Assembly (NCBI GenBank): GCA_027623205.1
Contig: JAQBYC010000025.1
Span: forward strand, 1 to 47,808
Length of the DNA stretch: 47,808 nucleotides
Source: Pseudomonadota bacterium
GTDB taxonomy: Bacteria > Pseudomonadota > Alphaproteobacteria > GCA-2731375
Reading direction: 5' to 3'
Part shown: piece after piece, positions 8,526 through 16,827 of the stretch
Layout of the letters: every line of letters starts with the position of its first letter
How positions within the stretch are numbered: position 1 is the first letter of the stretch
The notes under the pieces: model-generated
Seen by the model: only the letters and a program-made list of their open reading frames with translations
Told to the model about the DNA's origin: nothing
The model's database searches: none
Program-made: the position numbers and the translations under genes

Positions 8526-10166
8526 TTGGCGGATTCTTTCGATTATGTGATCATTGGCGCCGGTTCAGCCGGGTGCATTCTGGCCAACCGCCTGACCGCG
8601 GACGGCAACCATACGGTTTGTCTGCTGGAAGCCGGGCCACCGGACTGGAATCCCTATATCCATATTCCGGCAGGCTTCATAAAAACCCTGACCAACCCGA
8701 ATGTGAACTGGCTTTACCAGGCGGAGCCCAGCCATTGGACGGGCGGCCGGAAGATCGACGTGCCCCGGGGCAAGACCCTGGGCGGCTCCAGTTCCATCAA
8801 CGGCCATATTTACAACCGCGGTCAGCGGATGGATTTCGACGGCTGGTCCCAACGCGGCAACCAGGGTTGGGGCTATGCCGATGCCCTGCCCTATTTTCGC
8901 CGTTGCGAGCGGCGGATCGGTGGCGCGGACGACACCTTCCGGGGCCGAGAGGGCAATCTTCAGGTCACCGACCTGAATTATTCCCACCCCCTGTGCGACG
9001 CCTTCATTGATGGTGCGGAACAGATCGGCATTCCACGCAATGCGGACTACAACGGCGCCAGGCAAGAGGGTATCTCGTACGTCCAGCGCACCGCCTACCG
9101 CCGCCGCCGGGTCAGCACGGCGCGGGCCTTTCTCAACCCGGCGAAATCGCGCCCGAACCTGACCGTCCGCACCAACGCGCAGGCCACCCGCATTCTGCTC
9201 GAAGGCAAGCGCGCCGTCGGCGTCGCCTACAGCAAGGGCGGGCGGGGCGGCCGCAGCTTGGAGGTGCGGGCCAACCGCGAGGTCATCCTGAGCGGGGGGG
9301 CGATTAATTCGCCGCAAATTCTACAGCTTTCGGGCGTCGGCCCAGGGGCGCTGCTGCAATCGCTCGGCCTCGAGGTAATGCACGAGTTGGCGGGCGTCGG
9401 CGAAAACCTGCGTGACCACTACGCACCCCGTTTTACGGTGCGGGTAAAGAATGCCGAAACCATCAACGAGCGCGCCCAGGGCCTGAACATCGTCGGCGAG
9501 GTGGTCAAGTATTTCATCGGCGCCAAGAGTATCGTCAATCTGAGCCCGTCCATGGTCTATGGCTTCTGGCATTCCGACGCAGTGGCCCGAAGCAATGATC
9601 TGCAGTTCATCTTCACCCCGGCCAGCTATAAACAGGGGGTGCACGGGCTGCTTGACGATCATCCGGGCTTTACCGTTGCCTGCTGGCAGCACCGACCGGA
9701 AAGCAAGGGCTGGGTCCGCGCGCGCACGACCGATCCGTTCGACAAACCGCTCATCCAGCCAAATTATTTGGCCGAGGAAGAAGATCGCCGGGTGACGATT
9801 TGCGCCATGCGGCTGGCGCGCCGGCTGATCAATACAGAAGCCATGAAACCGTATATGGATTTCGAGGTGAGCCCCGGTGACGATGTGCAGACCGACGAAG
9901 AGCTGCTTGAGGCGGCGCGGGAATACGGCAACACCACCTTTCACGTCATGGGTACCTGCCGCATGGGCCCCGAAACGGATCCGACGGCGGTAGTCGACGA
10001 TCAGCTTCGGGTGCGCGGCATGCAAGGCTTGCGCGTGATCGATGCCTCCATCATGCCGGTCATGGTTTCGGCCAATCTCAATGCGGCAACCATGATGATT
10101 GCCGAAAAGGGCTCCGACCTGGTGCTGGGTAAACCGGCCCTGGACCCCATCATCGTGCCGGACTAA
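8526..10166 (+). CDS. GMC-family FAD-dependent oxidoreductase (choline dehydrogenase-like)
   Basis: A 546-residue flavoprotein of the glucose-methanol-choline family. The Rossmann FAD-binding loop GAGSAG lies at residues 11-16 and the family signature '[20 protein letters not shown]' near residue 80-100. The C-terminal catalytic region 'TTFHVMGTCRMG' supplies His, and 'VSANLNAATMMIAEK' supplies the paired Asn. The start is TTG 8526, with AGGAG at 8513-8517 and 8-nt spacing; longer in-frame starts would run through the preceding ORF. It oxidises an alcohol, with substrate unknown. It sits at the edge of a catabolic gene island and converges with the SMP-30 gene 15 nt away. Confidence 0.9.
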   Translation: MADSFDYVIIGAGSAGCILANRLTADGNHTVCLLEAGPPDWNPYIHIPAGFIKTLTNPNVNWLYQAEPSHWTGGRKIDVPRGKTLGGSSSINGHIYNRGQRMDFDGWSQRGNQGWGYADALPYFRRCERRIGGADDTFRGREGNLQVTDLNYSHPLCDAFIDGAEQIGIPRNADYNGARQEGISYVQRTAYRRRRVSTARAFLNPAKSRPNLTVRTNAQATRILLEGKRAVGVAYSKGGRGGRSLEVRANREVILSGGAINSPQILQLSGVGPGALLQSLGLEVMHELAGVGENLRDHYAPRFTVRVKNAETINERAQGLNIVGEVVKYFIGAKSIVNLSPSMVYGFWHSDAVARSNDLQFIFTPASYKQGVHGLLDDHPGFTVACWQHRPESKGWVRARTTDPFDKPLIQPNYLAEEEDRRVTICAMRLARRLINTEAMKPYMDFEVSPGDDVQTDEELLEAAREYGNTTFHVMGTCRMGPETDPTAVVDDQLRVRGMQGLRVIDASIMPVMVSANLNAATMMIAEKGSDLVLGKPALDPIIVPD

Positions 10167-10181
10167 GGGGAGCTTTCGCGA

Positions 10182-11078
10182 TCAGGCGGCAACGGCGGCC
10201 GGATTGCCCGGCACCTTGACGCGAATGCGATAGAGCGAGGTCGAGGCGGTCAGGAACAAGCTGCACATGTCCCTGTCACCCCAGGTGAAGTTCGCGGTTA
10301 CCTCGGGGGTCAGGATCACGCCCAGACAGGTTGCATCGGGGGCGAAGACGTGAACGCCGCCCGGACCACTGCAGTAGAGATTCCCGCCGCTGTCGATCTT
10401 CAGTCCATCGGGGGGCCCCTCGCCCGCCCCGACCGTCTCGCTCCAGACGATTGAATTGGCGATGGACCCGTCGGCGCGCACATCAAACGCCCGGATATGT
10501 CCGCGTTCGGTATCGTTCACGAAGAGCCGGGATTCATCGCGCGAGAAACAGAGACCGTTGGGCTGCGCAAAATCGTCGGCCTGCAGGGTTACGGCATTGT
10601 CGTCCGGCGCGATGCGATAGACGCCCTGGAAAGAAAGCTCGGGATCGCGCGGCACGCCGAAATACGCAAGACGCCCATAGGTCGGATCCGTGAAATAGAT
10701 GGCGCCGTCGCTTTTGACAATGACATCATTGGGGCTGTTGAGCTGTTTGCCGCCATAGTGGCTGGCCAATACCGTAATGCTGCCGTCCTGCTCGCTACGT
10801 GTCACCCGGCTGGTGGCATGCTCGCAGGTCACGATGCGGCCCGCGCCGTCATAGGCGTTGCCGTTGGCCATGTTGCACGGCTTGCGGAAGGTGGTGACGC
10901 CGTCGGCGGCGCTCCAGCGCCGCATGTGATTACCCGGCATGTCGCTGAAGATCAGGTTTTCCGCCGTGGGATGCCAGATCGGTCCCTCGGTAAAGTCGAA
11001 ACCACCGCCCAGCCGCTCGAACTCGACGTTGTCGCCCACCACCGCGCGAAAGCGTGGGTCGCGGATTTCTACATTCAT
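10182..11078 (-). CDS. SMP-30/gluconolactonase-family lactonase
   Basis: A 298-residue beta-propeller of the SMP-30/gluconolaconase/LRE family, members of which open sugar-acid lactones using one divalent metal. Visible family landmarks are 'FDFTEGPIWHP' near residue 28 (metal-binding Glu), 'LNSPNDVIVKSDGAIYFTDP' (Asn), 'AQPNGLCFSRDE' and 'PPDGLKIDSGGNLY' (Asp). The start has GAGGAGG about 8 nt upstream. No signal peptide is seen, so it is probably cytoplasmic. It lies downstream of the fumarase-superfamily lyase on the same strand. Next to a keto-deoxy sugar acid dehydratase-like gene, a role in sugar-acid breakdown is reasonable but inferred. Confidence 0.88.
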   Translation of the reverse strand: MNVEIRDPRFRAVVGDNVEFERLGGGFDFTEGPIWHPTAENLIFSDMPGNHMRRWSAADGVTTFRKPCNMANGNAYDGAGRIVTCEHATSRVTRSEQDGSITVLASHYGGKQLNSPNDVIVKSDGAIYFTDPTYGRLAYFGVPRDPELSFQGVYRIAPDDNAVTLQADDFAQPNGLCFSRDESRLFVNDTERGHIRAFDVRADGSIANSIVWSETVGAGEGPPDGLKIDSGGNLYCSGPGGVHVFAPDATCLGVILTPEVTANFTWGDRDMCSLFLTASTSLYRIRVKVPGNPAAVAA

Positions 11079-11189
11079 GACAGGTCCTCCTCTATCTGGC
11101 GCACGGGCCGACTGTCAGCATACCGCTCGGCGCCGGAAAAATCCTGGAACATCCAATATGAGGTATTTTCAGGTCGAACTGATTTGACT

Positions 11190-12548
11190 TCAAGCGCCAA
11201 GCGCTGCCGCCATGCCGCGGGCGCGGGCGGCTTGCGCCTCGGCAAGCTGGCGGCACAGGCCGGTATAGCGGGTCGGGTCGAGCATGCCCTCGATCTGGTC
11301 TCTCGAGAGGTGCCGGTTGAAGCGCGCGTCCGCCGCGAGCAGATCACTGAAGCTTCCTTCGCCCCTGGCTGCCGCCTGCGCCGCGTCATAAACGATGTCG
11401 TGCGCCTCCTGACGTCCCACATGTTCGCCCAGCGCCAGCATGACCGGTTCGGCCATGATCAGTCCCTCGGTGAGGTCCAGATTGGCGCGCATGCGCGCGG
11501 GCTTCAGGACAAGACCCTCGGCGAGAATTCGAACCCGCTCGAGCGTATCGCCCAAAAGTACGCAGACCTGATTTTGCGCATACCGCATCATCAGGGATGT
11601 CTGCCGGTTCGCTTCGTGCTCCGTCATCACGGTCTCAAGCGCCAGCGGCACCATGGTCCGGATTTGCGCCGCATAGGCCATGATATCCTGGGAGAGATGG
11701 GGGTTTCGCTTCTGCGGCATGGTGCTGCTGCCCACCGTGCCCGGGAAAATCGGCTCCTCGACCTCGCCGAATTCCTGCTTCATGCCGGTGTAAATCTCAT
11801 TGGCGAATTTCCCGCAACTCGCCGCCAACAGTGCCAGCAGCATGATGTGTTCGGCAAGGTGATCCATGATGCTGCGCGCGGGAACCGGCATCGGCGGCAT
11901 GTCGAGATGGGCGGCCATCCGCGCCTGTACTTCCAGGCCCCGGTCACCGAACGAGGCGACGGTCCCGGCGCCGCCGCCCAGCAATGCCCTGAAGACACGC
12001 GGCTCGCACTCCGTAAGACGCTCCACGTGCCGGGCGAATTCATCGATCCAGATCGCAACCTTAAGCCCGTATGTCGCGGGTACCGCGTGCTGTCCGTGCG
12101 TGCGGCCCGGCAGCGCCATGTCTTTCGACCTTTCGGCAAGATCGGCCAGGGCGGCGAAAACCGCGCCAAGCTGGCGCAAGAAAATCCGATGCGCCCTGCG
12201 CAGTTGCAGCAGGTCCCCGGTCTGTGTGATGTTCTGCGTGGTGGCGCCCCAGTGCACATAGTTGCCAGCGTCACCATCGCAGAGACGCGACAATTCCCAG
12301 ACCAGCGGCACCAGGGTGTGTCCGGTGCGGTGAAAAGCCTCGGCAAGACGCTCCCGGTCGAACAACGAAAGATCGCACTTGCGGACGATTTCGTCCGCCG
12401 CCTCCGCTGGTATCATGCCGAGCTCGGCCTCCGCTTTCGCGAGCGCCGCCTCTACATCCAGCCAGGCCTGCCAGCGGGCATCCTGCGCGAACAGTGCCGC
12501 GACACCCGGATCGGGAACACGCAATGATGTCGGATTACCCTGCTGCAT
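11190..12548 (-). CDS. Fumarase/aspartase-superfamily lyase (PcaB / adenylosuccinate lyase-like)
   Basis: A 452-residue member of the superfamily containing adenylosuccinate lyase and 3-carboxy-cis,cis-muconate cycloisomerase. The signature loop GSSTMPQKRNP is at residues 273-283. 'VHWGATTQNITQT' near residue 98 and 'RTHGQHAVPATYG' near residue 149 form the other conserved regions, including the histidine at 151. ATG 12548 is preferred, with GGGGAG upstream, over an upstream in-frame start at 12641. Its location in a catabolic island rather than near purine genes favours a PcaB-like or substituted-succinate lyase role over purine synthesis. The exact substrate is unknown. Confidence 0.85.
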   Translation of the reverse strand: MQQGNPTSLRVPDPGVAALFAQDARWQAWLDVEAALAKAEAELGMIPAEAADEIVRKCDLSLFDRERLAEAFHRTGHTLVPLVWELSRLCDGDAGNYVHWGATTQNITQTGDLLQLRRAHRIFLRQLGAVFAALADLAERSKDMALPGRTHGQHAVPATYGLKVAIWIDEFARHVERLTECEPRVFRALLGGGAGTVASFGDRGLEVQARMAAHLDMPPMPVPARSIMDHLAEHIMLLALLAASCGKFANEIYTGMKQEFGEVEEPIFPGTVGSSTMPQKRNPHLSQDIMAYAAQIRTMVPLALETVMTEHEANRQTSLMMRYAQNQVCVLLGDTLERVRILAEGLVLKPARMRANLDLTEGLIMAEPVMLALGEHVGRQEAHDIVYDAAQAAARGEGSFSDLLAADARFNRHLSRDQIEGMLDPTRYTGLCRQLAEAQAARARGMAAALGA

Positions 12549-12586
12549 GATGTCCGCTCCCCGTCTTTGAATGCAATACACGATTG

Positions 12587-12598
12587 ATTGTGCACACT
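12587..12598. promoter_or_regulatory. Near-perfect palindrome upstream of the lyase gene
   Basis: ATTGTGCACACT is a 12-bp palindrome with one mismatch, centred about 45 bp upstream of the lyase start. Its form suits a dimeric repressor such as a GntR-type regulator. No regulator gene is adjacent. Confidence 0.35.
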
Positions 12599-12651
12599 CA
12601 CCCGCGGCGATGATAGTTAAACCGGTCGGAATTGGCCGCAATTGGGGATAG

Positions 12652-12667
12652 AATGGTCATGACCATT
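12652..12667. promoter_or_regulatory. Perfect 16-bp palindrome, candidate operator
   Basis: AATGGTCATGACCATT is a perfect palindrome in the divergent region between the lyase and LLM oxidoreductase genes. The TGGT...ACCA form is common in FadR/VanR-subfamily GntR operators. It lies about 26 bp upstream of the candidate -35 box of the LLM promoter. Confidence 0.55.
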
Positions 12668-12692
12668 GGTATGAATTTGAACTGAAACGCCG

Positions 12693-12728
12693 ATGACCCC
12701 TGACAACGCAAGGCGGTATAATCCGCCT
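12693..12728 (+). promoter_or_regulatory. Candidate promoter with TATAAT inside a palindrome
   Basis: A perfect -10 box TATAAT (12717-12722) is flanked by 6-bp inverted arms AGGCGG (12711-12716) and CCGCCT (12723-12728). A moderate -35 box ATGACC (12693-12698) lies 18 nt upstream. A repressor on this palindrome would block RNA polymerase directly. Transcription would start near 12730, giving a leader of about 28 nt for the LLM gene. Confidence 0.55.
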
Positions 12729-12757
12729 GTAACATTCGGCTGTGGAGGATCCTCGTC

Positions 12758-13654
12758 ATGAGGGCCGGCTTTGGTATTCCCAATAATCAGGGCGTTGAAA
12801 ATCCTAACGATCTTGTCGGACTGGCGGTTACGGCGGAGCAATTGGGGTTTTCCAGCGTCTGGGTCCGAGAGCATCTTTTTCACGCCACTTATGTGGCGGA
12901 ACGGCTTGGCGACAAGCCCTATCATGACGCCTTGACGATATTGACCGCCATCGCCTGCGCCACCAAATCGGTACGGCTGGGCACGTCGGTGCTGGTATTG
13001 CCCTGGCACGATCCGGCGCGGCTGGGCAAGATGATCGCCACTTTGGATCAGCTCTCGGGCGGGCGGGTGGATTTGGGCGTTGGCGTGGCGACCACACGCG
13101 ATGAGTTCGAGAATCTGGGCGTTGATTTCGCCACGCGCGGCAAACGCACGGATGAGATACTGGGCGCATTGCAAGCGCTGTGGACCCAGGACACGCCGCA
13201 GTTTACAGGCGAATTTTACCGCTACGGCGGCTTGAAATTTTCACCAAAACCATTGCAGACCCCCTACCCGCCGCTGTTGATCGGCGGCTCAAGTGCCGCC
13301 GCCCGCCGCCGCGTGGCGCGTTTTGGCGATGGCTGGCATACCCTGCGGCAATCACCAAACCAGTTCGCGGAAGGCCGGCGGGATATCATCCGGCTGACCG
13401 AGGCGGCGGGCCGGGATCCGGCGGTGCTACGCTATTCCCTGACCCTGCCCATGCGCTTTACCGGCACGCCGCCCGGCGCACCGGTGCAGGACCGCACCGC
13501 CCTGACGGGCACGGACGACGACATCATCGAAACCCTCAGGGCCTATCGTTCGGCGGGGCTGGATGAAATTGTCGTCAGCGTCAGCAGCGCCGATGTAAAC
13601 TGCAACAGCGATGCCATGGCCCGGTTCATGCAACAGGTCTGGCCCAAGCTGTAA
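12758..13654 (+). CDS. LLM-class flavin-dependent oxidoreductase
   Basis: A 298-residue TIM-barrel oxidoreductase of the luciferase-like monooxygenase superfamily. It matches the pattern of the 'probable F420-dependent oxidoreductase' subgroup, with 'AEQLGFSSVWVREHLF' near residue 27-42, 'VRLGTSVLVLPWHDPARLGK' near residue 72-90 and 'LDQLSGGRVDLGVGVATTRDE' following. In proteobacteria these usually use reduced FMN supplied by a partner, but F420 use cannot be excluded. A GGAGGA Shine-Dalgarno lies about 9 nt upstream. It leads an operon-like run with the TauD-type dioxygenase 30 nt downstream. Confidence 0.88.
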   Translation: MRAGFGIPNNQGVENPNDLVGLAVTAEQLGFSSVWVREHLFHATYVAERLGDKPYHDALTILTAIACATKSVRLGTSVLVLPWHDPARLGKMIATLDQLSGGRVDLGVGVATTRDEFENLGVDFATRGKRTDEILGALQALWTQDTPQFTGEFYRYGGLKFSPKPLQTPYPPLLIGGSSAAARRRVARFGDGWHTLRQSPNQFAEGRRDIIRLTEAAGRDPAVLRYSLTLPMRFTGTPPGAPVQDRTALTGTDDDIIETLRAYRSAGLDEIVVSVSSADVNCNSDAMARFMQQVWPKL

Positions 13655-13684
13655 ACCACCGTGAAGCAGCCGGAAGGAAGTCCC

Positions 13685-14548
13685 ATGTCCCTAACCGTCA
13701 CGCCCATCGCTCCGGTGTTTTGCGCCCGGATCTCCGGCGTCAGTATCAACAAGCCGCTCGACGATGGGCCATTTGGTGCGATCCGCGCCGCCCTCGACGC
13801 GCATCTTGTCCTGGTTTTCTCCGATCAGCCAATGACCGACGAACAGCAGATCGACTTTAGCGAAAGATTCGGGCCGCTGGAGGGCACAGCGGCGGCCGGG
13901 GTTAATCCCGGCGCCGGAACGCCGTTCGCGCGCCAATCCAACCTGGATATCAAGACCGGCGCGGTAATTCCGCCAGACGACCGGCGCATGTTCTATCAGA
14001 AAGCCAACATGCTGTGGCATGCCGACAGCACGTTCAAGGCGATACCCTCGTTATGTTCGGTGTTGACGGCGCGCGTCGTGCCACCGGAGGGAGGGGCCAC
14101 GGAATTCGCCTCGACCAGGGCGGCTTACGCCTCGCTCAGTGAACCGCAAAAGGCGGAAATCGAGGACCTGGTCGTCGAGCATGATTTTGCCTATTCCCGC
14201 GGTCTGGTCGGGTTCACCTTTACGCCCGAGGAACTGGCTCATACGCCGCCCGTCCGGCACCGGCTGGTGCGAACCAACAAGGCGACCGGGTTGAAATCCG
14301 TGATGATCGGCGTCCACGCCAAATGCGTGGTGGGTTGGCCGGAAGATGAAAGCCGGGGGCTGCTGGACGATCTGTTGGCGCGGGCGACCCGGCCTGAAAA
14401 TACCTACCGCCACGACTGGCGCGAGGGCGACGTCATCGTCTGGGACAACCAGGCCGCCGTGCATCGCGCCACCGAATACGATACAACCAAACATCAACGA
14501 TTGATGCAGCGCACGACGATTTCAAGCCGCGCCGTGTCAGCTAAGTGA
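13685..14548 (+). CDS. TauD/TfdA-family Fe(II)/2-oxoglutarate dioxygenase
   Basis: A 287-residue non-haem iron dioxygenase of the TauD/TfdA family. The facial triad is visible as H112 and D114 in 'WHADSTF' and H260 in 'WDNQAAVHRATEYD', followed by the 2-oxoglutarate-binding arginine in 'QRLMQRTT'. ATG 13685 is chosen because GGAAGG lies just upstream. The family hydroxylates sulfonates, aryloxyacetates, sulfate esters and similar small molecules. Its pairing with an LLM oxidoreductase suggests cleavage of a C-S, C-O or C-N bond, but the substrate is unknown. Confidence 0.9.
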   Translation: MSLTVTPIAPVFCARISGVSINKPLDDGPFGAIRAALDAHLVLVFSDQPMTDEQQIDFSERFGPLEGTAAAGVNPGAGTPFARQSNLDIKTGAVIPPDDRRMFYQKANMLWHADSTFKAIPSLCSVLTARVVPPEGGATEFASTRAAYASLSEPQKAEIEDLVVEHDFAYSRGLVGFTFTPEELAHTPPVRHRLVRTNKATGLKSVMIGVHAKCVVGWPEDESRGLLDDLLARATRPENTYRHDWREGDVIVWDNQAAVHRATEYDTTKHQRLMQRTTISSRAVSAK

Positions 14549-14678
14549 AACGCACTTCCCGTTGCGTCACGGATCATGAAACCGGTGAACGGCCGTAGCG
14601 CATCATGTTTAAAAACGCGGAAGGGCCGATACTCGACCGCATTTCGCCAAGACAGCCGATCACCGAGTTGGAGGAAAA

Positions 14679-15611
14679 ATGTCATCCGCAGCGCAGCTTC
14701 AACCCTATCGCGGGGTCTATCCGATCGCGCCGACGCCATTCAGCGAAGACGAAAGCCTCGATTTGCAAGGCCAGAAACGGGTGTTGGACTGCATGATCGA
14801 TCAGGGCGTGGACGGCATTTGTATTCTAGCAAACTACTCCGAGCAGTTTTTGCTGGCTGATGCCGAGCGCGACCGCCTACTCGTCACTTGCTTGGAGCAC
14901 GTGGCGGGGCGGGTGCCGGTTATCGTTACCTGCAGTCATTTCAGCACCCGGATTTCCGTAGAAAGGGCGCGGCAAGCCGAAGCAGCGGGCGCAAATATGA
15001 TCATGATGATGCCGCCGTATCATGGCACCGGCTTAAAGGCATCCGAGGCGGGGAACTTCGCCTATTTTCAAAGACTCGCGGATGCGATCGCCATTCCGAT
15101 AATGGTACAGGACGCGCCGTTGAGCGGGGTAACCTTGTCGGTCCCCTTTCTGGCGGACTTGGCCCGTCAAATACCGCAAATAGGCTATTTCAAGGTCGAG
15201 GTTCCAGGTGCGGCCGGCAAATTACGGGACCTGATTGCTGCCGGCGGCGCAGCGATCAAGGGGCCGTTTGATGGTGAAGAATCGATCACCTTGATGGCCG
15301 ATTTGGCAGCCGGGGCAACGGGCACCATGCCAAGCGCCCTGTTGCCGGAGCTTATTCGGCCTGTCATTATGGACTATCTTGCGGGCAAACCGGGGTCGGC
15401 CGCCGAAACCTTTGCCCGTATCCTACCCCTCATCAACTTTGAGAACCGGCAATGCGGTCTAAGAGCGACCAAGACCGCGATGAAGGAAGGCGGGGTTATA
15501 AAATGTGATGCGGTTCGCCATCCTTTGGAACCGCTGCATCCGGAAACCCGGCAACAACTTTTACGGCAGGCAGCTGCTTTGGATATTCTGGCCTTGCGAT
15601 GGGGCAAGTAA
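14679..15611 (+). CDS. DapA-family aldolase/dehydratase, 2-keto-3-deoxyarabonate dehydratase-like
   Basis: A 310-residue (beta/alpha)8 protein of the dihydrodipicolinate synthase family. The Schiff-base lysine is K172 in 'IGYFKVEVPG'. Two canonical DapA sites are replaced: the GTTGE loop reads 'ANYSEQF' (residues 51-57), and the strand normally carrying the catalytic tyrosine reads 'IMVQDAP'. 'MMPPYHG' and 'LINFENRQCG' are also present. This combination is what I know from L-2-keto-3-deoxyarabonate dehydratases rather than lysine-biosynthesis DapA. It would dehydrate a 2-keto-3-deoxy sugar acid. The next gene follows after 25 nt. Confidence 0.82.
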   Translation: MSSAAQLQPYRGVYPIAPTPFSEDESLDLQGQKRVLDCMIDQGVDGICILANYSEQFLLADAERDRLLVTCLEHVAGRVPVIVTCSHFSTRISVERARQAEAAGANMIMMMPPYHGTGLKASEAGNFAYFQRLADAIAIPIMVQDAPLSGVTLSVPFLADLARQIPQIGYFKVEVPGAAGKLRDLIAAGGAAIKGPFDGEESITLMADLAAGATGTMPSALLPELIRPVIMDYLAGKPGSAAETFARILPLINFENRQCGLRATKTAMKEGGVIKCDAVRHPLEPLHPETRQQLLRQAAALDILALRWGK

Positions 15612-15636
15612 CTGCGGCGCCAGGAAGAGGTGTGAC

Positions 15637-16695
15637 ATGCGTGCACTTGAGGTCTTGAGCATCCAACGGATCGGGGCCGAGGAGCGGGCCATGATCGAGG
15701 CCGTGGATCCGGCGATCAAGTTGACCGACGCTGGCGGCTGGTTTGACGGCGAAATTCGCGAGACCTGGCCGGCTTTCACCTGCGACCGTTATCTACAGCC
15801 CGACGCCAGAGGCAGCGGCAGCCGTGAGGAACGCGACCGTCTGCTAGCCAAGGCGGAAGTTATACTCGGCGGTTGGCCTTTTCCACTGGATCTGCGCGCC
15901 AGAGCAAAGAAATTAAGGTGGCTTCATCAGCGCCCGGCCGGTGCCAGCAATTTGCTTCGGGGCGATCTCTGGGGCAGCGACGTCGTGGTATCTACCTCGC
16001 GCGGTTTAGGAAATACGCTGGCAATGGCGGAGTATGCGCTCGCTGGAATACTACATTTTGCCAAGGGTTTGCCTCAAGCTGCGATCGATCGCGATGCCAA
16101 CCGCTTCTCCCATCGCGCCTACCGCCCGCTCCTGCTGAAAGGCAAGACCGCCTGCATTGTCGGCGTCGGCGGCATCGGGCAGGATGTCGGCAGACTTTGC
16201 GCCGCCATCGGCATGCGAGTTGTCGGCACGCGCCGCAAGCCGCGCGACGACATGCCGCTACCCGAGGGTTTCGCGATGGTCGGTAGCCCCGCCGATCTTG
16301 ATCACCTCCTGCCGGAGGCCGATTTCGTGGTGATCTGCTGTCAGTGGACGCCGCAGACGACCCACCTGTTTGACGCCGGCCGCTTCGCTCTGATGAAAAC
16401 GGGAAGCGTTCTGCTCAACGTTGCCCGTGGAGAAATCGTCGACGAGACAGCTCTGCTCGACGCGCTGCAACGTGACCATCTGCGCGGCGCCGCGCTCGAC
16501 GTCTATGACGGTGAGTTTGAGAAGGCGCCGCTGGCGCAACTCTGGTCAGATCCCCGCGTATTGATCACGCCACATATCTCAGGGGCCAGCGATCTGAACC
16601 GGCATCGCGCCATAGAGCTCTTTTGCGACAACCTCGCCGCATACCTCGCCGACCGGCCACTGGTAAATGTCATCGATTGGGAGCGGGGCTACTAG
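15637..16695 (+). CDS. D-2-hydroxyacid dehydrogenase family protein
   Basis: A 352-residue NAD(P)-dependent oxidoreductase of the D-isomer-specific 2-hydroxyacid dehydrogenase family. The cofactor loop is 'CIVGVGGIGQDVGRLCAAIG' near residues 170-189, and the arginine in T-R-R-K after it hints at NADPH preference. Catalytic residues lie in 'LNVARGEIVDE' (Arg), 'ALDVYDGEFE' (Glu) and 'LITPHISGA' (His). ATG 15637 has GGAAGAGG upstream. Pfam-type members are usually 310-340 residues, so this one has a slightly long N-terminal domain. It probably interconverts a 2-keto acid and a D-2-hydroxy acid from the neighbouring pathway. Confidence 0.88.
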   Translation: MRALEVLSIQRIGAEERAMIEAVDPAIKLTDAGGWFDGEIRETWPAFTCDRYLQPDARGSGSREERDRLLAKAEVILGGWPFPLDLRARAKKLRWLHQRPAGASNLLRGDLWGSDVVVSTSRGLGNTLAMAEYALAGILHFAKGLPQAAIDRDANRFSHRAYRPLLLKGKTACIVGVGGIGQDVGRLCAAIGMRVVGTRRKPRDDMPLPEGFAMVGSPADLDHLLPEADFVVICCQWTPQTTHLFDAGRFALMKTGSVLLNVARGEIVDETALLDALQRDHLRGAALDVYDGEFEKAPLAQLWSDPRVLITPHISGASDLNRHRAIELFCDNLAAYLADRPLVNVIDWERGY

Positions 16696-16827
16696 GTGCG
16701 ATTTCTCCGATGCGCCGCAATTTCGCCGGCAATCTTCCCGCCAGACAGGGTCTTGATGGAACCTCGCCCTGTCGCCACCATGGCCACTGACGAGGTTTGA
16801 TCCCAGAGGACACAGGGTAATAAAGTC

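Noticed and set aside
10497-12527. A 676-residue plus-strand ORF
   Set aside because: It runs antisense through the SMP-30 and lyase genes, both of which have clear motifs; it is a GC-rich shadow.
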